A stretch of 64,000 bases of DNA. Origin: Pseudomonas sp. UFMG81 (GTDB lineage: Bacteria; Pseudomonadota; Gammaproteobacteria; Pseudomonadales; Pseudomonadaceae). The stretch lies in assembly GCF_015354575.1 (NCBI RefSeq), contig NZ_JACAFQ010000019.1, positions 24,064 to 88,063 of the forward strand, written 5' to 3'. Positions 59,222 to 64,000 of this stretch are shown here, piece by piece. Made by a program: the position numbers and the translations under genes. The stretch's first letter is position 1; the number at the start of each line of letters is the position of its first letter. The notes beneath the pieces were generated by a model. It was not told the DNA's origin, did no database searches, and saw nothing but the letters and a program-made list of their open reading frames with translations.

Positions 59222-62200
59222 ATGTCGAAGTTCTTTATCGATCGCCCGATCTTCGCCTGGGTGATCGCCCTGGTGATCATGCTGGTCGGCGCCCTGTCGA
59301 TCCTGAAGCTGCCGATCAACCAGTACCCCAGCATCGCCCCACCAGCCATCGCCATCTCCGTCACTTATCCTGGCGCCTCGGCGCAGACGGTGCAGGACAC
59401 CGTGGTGCAGGTGATCGAGCAACAGCTCAACGGTATCGACAACCTGCGTTATGTATCGTCGGAAAGTAACTCCGACGGCAGCATGACCATCACCGCCACC
59501 TTCGAGCAGGGCACCAACTCCGACACCGCCCAGGTCCAGGTGCAGAACAAGCTGAACCTGGCCACGCCGCTGCTGCCGCAAGAGGTGCAGCAGCAGGGTA
59601 TCCGCGTCACCAAGGCCGTGAAGAACTTCCTGCTGGTGATCGGCCTGGTGTCCGAAGACGGCAGCATGAGCAAGGACGACCTGGCCAACTACATCGTCTC
59701 CAACATGCAGGACCCGATCTCGCGGACCGCCGGTGTGGGTGACTTCCAGGTGTTCGGTGCGCAGTACGCCATGCGTGTCTGGCTCGATCCGGCCAAGCTC
59801 AACAAGTTCCAGTTGACCCCGGTCGACGTGCGCACCGCAGTGGCGGCGCAGAACGTGCAGGTATCCTCCGGCCAGCTCGGCGGCCTGCCTGCCCTGCCCG
59901 GCACCCAGCTCAACGCCACCATCATCGGCAAGACCCGCCTGCAGACTGCCGAGCAGTTCGAGAAGATCCTGCTCAAGGTCAACAGCGACGGCTCCCAGGT
60001 ACGCCTGGGCGATGTCGCCAAGGTCGCCCTGGGTGGCGAGAACTACGCCATCAGCGCCCAGTTCAACGGCAAGCCGGCCTCCGGCCTTGCGGTGAAGCTG
60101 GCCACCGGCGCCAACGCCCTGGACACCGCCAAGGCACTGCGCAAGACCATCGGCGACCTGGAACCCTTCTTCCCACCAGGGGTGAAGGCCGTGTTCCCGT
60201 ATGACACCACGCCCGTGGTCACCGAATCGATCAGCGGTGTGATCCACACCCTGATCGAGGCCGTGGTGCTGGTGTTCCTGGTGATGTACCTGTTCCTGCA
60301 GAACTTCCGCGCCACCATCATCACCACCATGACCGTGCCGGTGGTGTTGCTCGGTACTTTCGGCATCCTGGCCGCCGCCGGCTTCAGCATCAACACCCTG
60401 ACCATGTTCGCAATGGTCCTGGCCATCGGCTTGCTGGTGGACGACGCCATCGTCGTGGTGGAAAACGTCGAGCGGGTCATGTCCGAGGAGGGGCTGCCGC
60501 CCAAGGAGGCGACCAAGCGCTCCATGGAGCAGATCCAGGGCGCGTTGGTGGGTATCGCCCTGGTGCTGTCGGCGGTACTGCTGCCAATGGCCTTCTTCGG
60601 CGGCTCCACCGGTGTGATCTACCGCCAGTTCTCGATCACCATCGTCTCGGCCATGGGCCTGTCGGTGCTGGTCGCACTGATCTTCACCCCGGCCCTGTGC
60701 GCCACCATGCTCAAACCCTTGAAGAAGGGCGAGCACCACGTGGCCAAGCGCGGCTTCTTCGGCTGGTTCAACCGCAGCTTCGACAAGAGCGTCGTGGGCT
60801 ACGAGCGCAGCGTGGGCACCATCCTGCGCAACAAGATCCCGTTCCTGCTGGCCTACGCCCTGATCGTGGTCGGCATGATCTGGCTGTTCGCCCGCATCCC
60901 CACCGCGTTCCTGCCCGAAGAAGACCAGGGCGTACTGTTCGCCCAGGTGCAGACCCCGGCCGGTTCCAGTGCCGAGCGTACGCAAGTGGTGGTCGACCAG
61001 ATGCGTGAGTACCTGCTCAAGGAAGAAGGCGACACCGTCGCGTCGGTATTCACCGTCAACGGCTTCAACTTCGCTGGCCGCGGCCAGAGTTCGGGCATGG
61101 CGTTCATCATGCTCAAGCCATGGGACGAGCGCTCGAAGGAGAACAGCGTGTTCGCCCTCGCCCAGCGCGCGCAGATGCACTTCTTCAGCTTCCGCGACGC
61201 AATGGTGTTCGCCTTCGCCCCGCCTGCGGTGCTCGAACTGGGTAACGCCACCGGCTTCGACGTGTTCCTCCAGGACCGCGCCGGCGTCGGTCACCAGAAG
61301 CTGATGGAAGCACGCAACCAGTTCCTGGCCAAGGCCGCGCAGAGCAAGATCCTTGCCGCTGTGCGCCCGAACGGCCTGAACGATGAGCCGCAGTACCAGC
61401 TGACGGTTGACGATGAGCGTGCCAGTGCCCTGGGCGTGACCATCGCCGACATCAACGCCACCCTGTCGATTGCCCTGGGCGGTAGCTACGTCAACGACTT
61501 CATCGACCGTGGCCGGGTCAAGAAGGTCTACATCCAGGGTGAACCCGGCGCACGCATGAGCCCGGAAGACCTGCAGAAGTGGTACGTGCGCAACAGCAAG
61601 GGCGAGATGGTGCCGTTCTCCTCCTTCGCCAAGGGCGAATGGAGCTACGGCTCGCCGAAGCTGTCGCGCTACAACGGCGTCGAGGCGGTCGAGATCCTCG
61701 GTACCCCGGCACCGGGCTACAGCACCGGTGAAGCCATGGCCGAGGTCGAGCGCATCGTCGGTGAGCTTCCGAGTGGCATCGGCTACTCCTGGACCGGCAT
61801 GTCCTACGAGGAAAAACTCTCCGGCTCGCAGATGCCGGCGCTGTTCGCCCTCTCGGTACTGTTCGTGTTCCTCTGCCTGGCAGCGTTGTACGAAAGCTGG
61901 TCGATCCCGATCGCCGTGGTGCTGGTGGTACCGCTGGGCATCATCGGTGCGCTGGTCGCCACCAGCCTGCGCGGGCTTTCGAACGACGTGTACTTCCTGG
62001 TCGGCCTGCTGACCACCATCGGGCTTGCGGCGAAGAACGCGATCCTGATCGTCGAGTTCGCCAAGGAACTGCACGAACAGGGCCGCAGCCTGTACGACGC
62101 GGCCATCGAGGCCTGCCGCATGCGTCTGCGCCCGATCATCATGACGTCCCTGGCGTTCATCCTCGGCGTGGTACCGTTGACCATTGCCAGCGGCGCTGGC

Positions 62201-62371
62201 GCCGGCAGCCAGCACGCCATCGGCACCGGGGTGATCGGCGGCATGATCAGTGCGACCGTACTGGCCATCTTCTGGGTACCGCTATTCTTCGTCGCAGTGT
62301 CGTCGTTGTTCGGCAGCAAGGAACAAAAGGACGCCACCCCTGAAACCCCACGTTATGAGGCTGGGCAATGA
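59222..62371 (+). CDS. ttgB: TtgB, RND inner-membrane efflux transporter
   Basis: Proton-driven drug/solvent pump of 1049 residues (HAE1 family). Seen: 12 membrane helices, with the relay Asp pair in GLLVDDAIVVVENVERVM (about residues 404-421), the large periplasmic loops, and C-terminal FAKELHEQGRSLYDAAIEACRMRLRPIIMTSLAFILGVVPL (in part). Start MSKFFIDRPIFAWVIALVI is classic. It exports antibiotics, flavonoids and toluene in P. putida. It overlaps the ttgC start by 4 bp. Confidence 0.96.
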   Translation: MSKFFIDRPIFAWVIALVIMLVGALSILKLPINQYPSIAPPAIAISVTYPGASAQTVQDTVVQVIEQQLNGIDNLRYVSSESNSDGSMTITATFEQGTNSDTAQVQVQNKLNLATPLLPQEVQQQGIRVTKAVKNFLLVIGLVSEDGSMSKDDLANYIVSNMQDPISRTAGVGDFQVFGAQYAMRVWLDPAKLNKFQLTPVDVRTAVAAQNVQVSSGQLGGLPALPGTQLNATIIGKTRLQTAEQFEKILLKVNSDGSQVRLGDVAKVALGGENYAISAQFNGKPASGLAVKLATGANALDTAKALRKTIGDLEPFFPPGVKAVFPYDTTPVVTESISGVIHTLIEAVVLVFLVMYLFLQNFRATIITTMTVPVVLLGTFGILAAAGFSINTLTMFAMVLAIGLLVDDAIVVVENVERVMSEEGLPPKEATKRSMEQIQGALVGIALVLSAVLLPMAFFGGSTGVIYRQFSITIVSAMGLSVLVALIFTPALCATMLKPLKKGEHHVAKRGFFGWFNRSFDKSVVGYERSVGTILRNKIPFLLAYALIVVGMIWLFARIPTAFLPEEDQGVLFAQVQTPAGSSAERTQVVVDQMREYLLKEEGDTVASVFTVNGFNFAGRGQSSGMAFIMLKPWDERSKENSVFALAQRAQMHFFSFRDAMVFAFAPPAVLELGNATGFDVFLQDRAGVGHQKLMEARNQFLAKAAQSKILAAVRPNGLNDEPQYQLTVDDERASALGVTIADINATLSIALGGSYVNDFIDRGRVKKVYIQGEPGARMSPEDLQKWYVRNSKGEMVPFSSFAKGEWSYGSPKLSRYNGVEAVEILGTPAPGYSTGEAMAEVERIVGELPSGIGYSWTGMSYEEKLSGSQMPALFALSVLFVFLCLAALYESWSIPIAVVLVVPLGIIGALVATSLRGLSNDVYFLVGLLTTIGLAAKNAILIVEFAKELHEQGRSLYDAAIEACRMRLRPIIMTSLAFILGVVPLTIASGAGAGSQHAIGTGVIGGMISATVLAIFWVPLFFVAVSSLFGSKEQKDATPETPRYEAGQ

Positions 62372-63813
62372 CCAAGTCTTTGTTGTCCCTGGCGGTCACC
62401 GCCTTCATCCTCGGCGGCTGCTCGCTGATCCCCGACTACCAGGCGCCAGAAGCGCCGGTGGCCGCGCAGTGGCCGCAAGGCCCTGCGTATTCGCCGACCG
62501 AGTCGGCCAATGTCGCCGCGGCAGAACAAGGCTGGCGCCAGTTCTTCCACGACCCGGCGTTGCAACAACTGATCCAGAGCTCGCTGGAAAACAACCGCGA
62601 CCTGCGCGTGGCGGCGTTGAACATCGACGCCTACCGCGCCCAGTACCGCATTGCCCGCGCCGACCTGTACCCGGCGGTTTCGGCAAACGGCAGCGGCAGC
62701 CGCCAGCGGGTGCCGGCAAACATGTCGCAGACCGGTGAGGCGGACATCACCAGCCAGTACTCGGCAACCGTCGGTGTCAGCGCCTACGAGCTCGACCTGT
62801 TCGGCCGCGTGCGTAGCCTCAGCGAGCAGGCCCTGGAAACCTACCTGTCCAGCGAGCAGGCGCGCCGCTCCACGCAGATCGCCCTGGTGGCCAGCGTGGC
62901 CAACGCCTACTACACCTGGCAGGCCGACCAGGCGCTGTTCAAGCTGACCGAAGAAACGCTGAAAACCTACGAAGAAAGCTACAACCTGACCCGCCGCAGC
63001 AACGAAGTCGGCGTGGCCTCGGCACTCGACGTCAGCCAGGCGCGCACCGCCGTGGAAGGCGCGCGGGTCAAGTACTCGCAGTACCAGCGCCTGGTCGCCC
63101 AGGACCTCAACAGCCTGACCGTGCTGGTGGGCACCGGCGTGCCGGCCAGCCTGCCCAAGCCGCTGGCGCTCGACGCCGACCAGCTGGCCGAAGTGCCGGC
63201 CGGCCTGCCGTCCGACCTGCTGCAACGGCGCCCGGACATCCAGGAAGCCGAGCACCTGCTCAAGGCCGCCAACGCCAACATCGGCGCCGCCCGCGCAGCG
63301 TTCTTCCCGAGCGTCAGCCTGACCGCCAACGCCGGCACCCTGAGCTCGGACATGGGCGGCCTGTTCAAGGGTGGGTCGGGCACCTGGCTGTTCCAGCCGC
63401 AGATCAACCTGCCGATCTTCAACGCCGGCAGCCTGAAGGCGAGCCTGGACTACTCGAAGATCCAGAAGGACATCAACGTCGCCAAGTACGAAAAGACCAT
63501 CCAGACCGCCTTCCAGGAAGTCGCCGATGGCCTGGCCGCACGCAAGACGTTCGAAGAGCAGTTGCAGGCGCAACGTGACCTGGTGGCCGCCAACCAGGAC
63601 TACTACCGCCTGGCCGAGCGCCGCTATCGCATCGGCATTGACAGCAACCTGACCTTCCTCGATGCCCAGCGCAACCTGTTCAGCGCGCAGCAGTCGCTGA
63701 TCGGCGATCGCCTGTCGCAGCTGGTCAGCGAGGTCAACCTGTACAAGGCCCTCGGCGGGGGCTGGTACGAGCAGACCCAGCAGCAGGCCTCGATCGAAGC
63801 GCCGAAAGGCTGA
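62368..63813 (+). CDS. ttgC: TtgC, outer-membrane channel of the RND pump
   Basis: Outer-membrane efflux lipoprotein of 481 residues. Seen: a signal peptide with lipobox LGGC (residues 14-17), OEP domain halves (about 55-255 and 265-455) with GSRQRVPANMSQTGEADITSQYSATVGVSAYELDLFGRVRSL (in part) and the second-half QRRPDIQEAEHLLKAANANIGAARAAFFPSVSLTA. It forms the trimeric exit channel of TtgABC. ATG overlaps the ttgB TGA (ATGA), so translation is coupled. Confidence 0.95.
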   Translation: MTKSLLSLAVTAFILGGCSLIPDYQAPEAPVAAQWPQGPAYSPTESANVAAAEQGWRQFFHDPALQQLIQSSLENNRDLRVAALNIDAYRAQYRIARADLYPAVSANGSGSRQRVPANMSQTGEADITSQYSATVGVSAYELDLFGRVRSLSEQALETYLSSEQARRSTQIALVASVANAYYTWQADQALFKLTEETLKTYEESYNLTRRSNEVGVASALDVSQARTAVEGARVKYSQYQRLVAQDLNSLTVLVGTGVPASLPKPLALDADQLAEVPAGLPSDLLQRRPDIQEAEHLLKAANANIGAARAAFFPSVSLTANAGTLSSDMGGLFKGGSGTWLFQPQINLPIFNAGSLKASLDYSKIQKDINVAKYEKTIQTAFQEVADGLAARKTFEEQLQAQRDLVAANQDYYRLAERRYRIGIDSNLTFLDAQRNLFSAQQSLIGDRLSQLVSEVNLYKALGGGWYEQTQQQASIEAPKG

Positions 63814-63832
63814 TCGCAAGAGCAACAGCATC

Positions 63833-63859
63833 AAGCCCACCCTCGCGGTGGGCTTTTTG
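63833..63859 (+). terminator. Rho-independent terminator of ttgABC
   Basis: Stem AGCCCACC-CTCGC-GGTGGGCT followed by TTTTG, 20 bp after the ttgC stop. Ends the pump operon. Confidence 0.88.
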
Positions 63860-63875
63860 TTGCCGGTACCGGCCC

Positions 63876-63943
63876 TATCGCGGGGCAAGCCCGCTCCCAC
63901 AAGGTGATGGCAAACCTTGTGGGAGCGGGCTTGCCCCGCGATA
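63876..63943. repeat. REP pair with perfect 30-bp arms
   Basis: TATCGCGGGGCAAGCCCGC... and ...GCGGGCTTGCCCCGCGATA with an 8-nt loop. Perfect arms, TGTGGGAGCGGGC type. The last 57 bases of the window contain nothing else I can identify. Confidence 0.9.
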
Positions 63944-64000
63944 AGGCACCCCGAACATTACGTTCGATAATCGCCCCATTCCGCTTGCGACGAATTGCCT

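Noticed and set aside
57980..62215. A 1411-residue open frame on the minus strand through ttgAB
   Set aside because: It lies antisense to two clear, well-known genes; its composition (His-, Asp- and Gly-rich) is what an open antisense frame of GC-rich codon-biased DNA gives.

Overview
The window is about 64 kb of GC-rich chromosomal DNA from a Pseudomonas of the P. putida group. Evidence for this is the near-identity, from memory, of TtgR/TtgABC to the P. putida solvent and antibiotic efflux system, a PhaG-type 3-hydroxyacyl-ACP enzyme, Pseudomonas-type gene neighbourhoods (tctDE-opdH-tctCBA, dctBD-kgtP, bglX), and many REP/BIME palindromes of the TGTAGGAGCGGCC and TGTGGGAGCGGGC types between genes. 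Most of the window reads as core chromosome with short accessory patches.

Layout. 1-7.2 kb: tricarboxylate uptake locus. A TctE/TctD two-component system is divergent from an OprD-family porin, the TctC binding protein, TctB and TctA membrane subunits, and an AbrB-family membrane protein. 7.3-14.9 kb: accessory patch with a thioredoxin-fold protein, a large autotransporter, and two related large beta-rich proteins of unknown function. 15-21.7 kb: housekeeping genes (ung, an enoyl-CoA hydratase-family protein, a Tyr/Arg-rich lipoprotein, a diguanylate cyclase, a CWC protein, rsuA, phaG, tRNA-Gly). 21.9-24.5 kb: SulP transporter and two small exported proteins. 24.6-30.2 kb: iron-siderophore cassette (ECF sigma factor, FecR, TonB receptor with signalling domain, periplasmic enterobactin-esterase-like protein) with a candidate Fur site. 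30.3-35.5 kb: glycerophosphodiesterase, a SIR2-like DUF4917 protein, a toxin-antitoxin-like pair whose first gene is broken by a 141-bp MITE, a methyltransferase and a TPM-domain protein. 35.7-42.8 kb: bglX, dctB-dctD and a sigma-54-type MFS 2-oxoglutarate/dicarboxylate permease gene. 42.8-46.8 kb: a Fic protein with twin palindromic operators, a DUF347 membrane protein, a secreted 13-residue tandem-repeat protein and a flavin reductase. 46.8-55.1 kb: four divergent or neighbouring regulator/enzyme groups (AraC, two LysR, a ThDP enzyme, an MBL-fold protein, a PEP-mutase/ICL-family protein). 55.5-64 kb: a DHA2 drug exporter, then ttgR divergent from ttgABC.

How it fits together. Three gene sets take up carboxylates or iron-siderophores and each is paired with its own sensing system (TctDE, DctBD, FecIR). 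The ttg region exports drugs and solvents under TctR-independent, local TtgR control. The most unusual item is the MITE at 33065-33205. Removing it with one copy of its TA target duplication restores, in frame, a 90-residue HicA-like reading frame whose stop codon overlaps the start of the next gene. Other points worth a second look are the twin operators over the fic start codon, the sigma-54 promoter plus tandem palindromes before kgtP, the paired DUF-like giant genes at 10.3-14.9 kb, and the 8 x 39-bp repeat gene.
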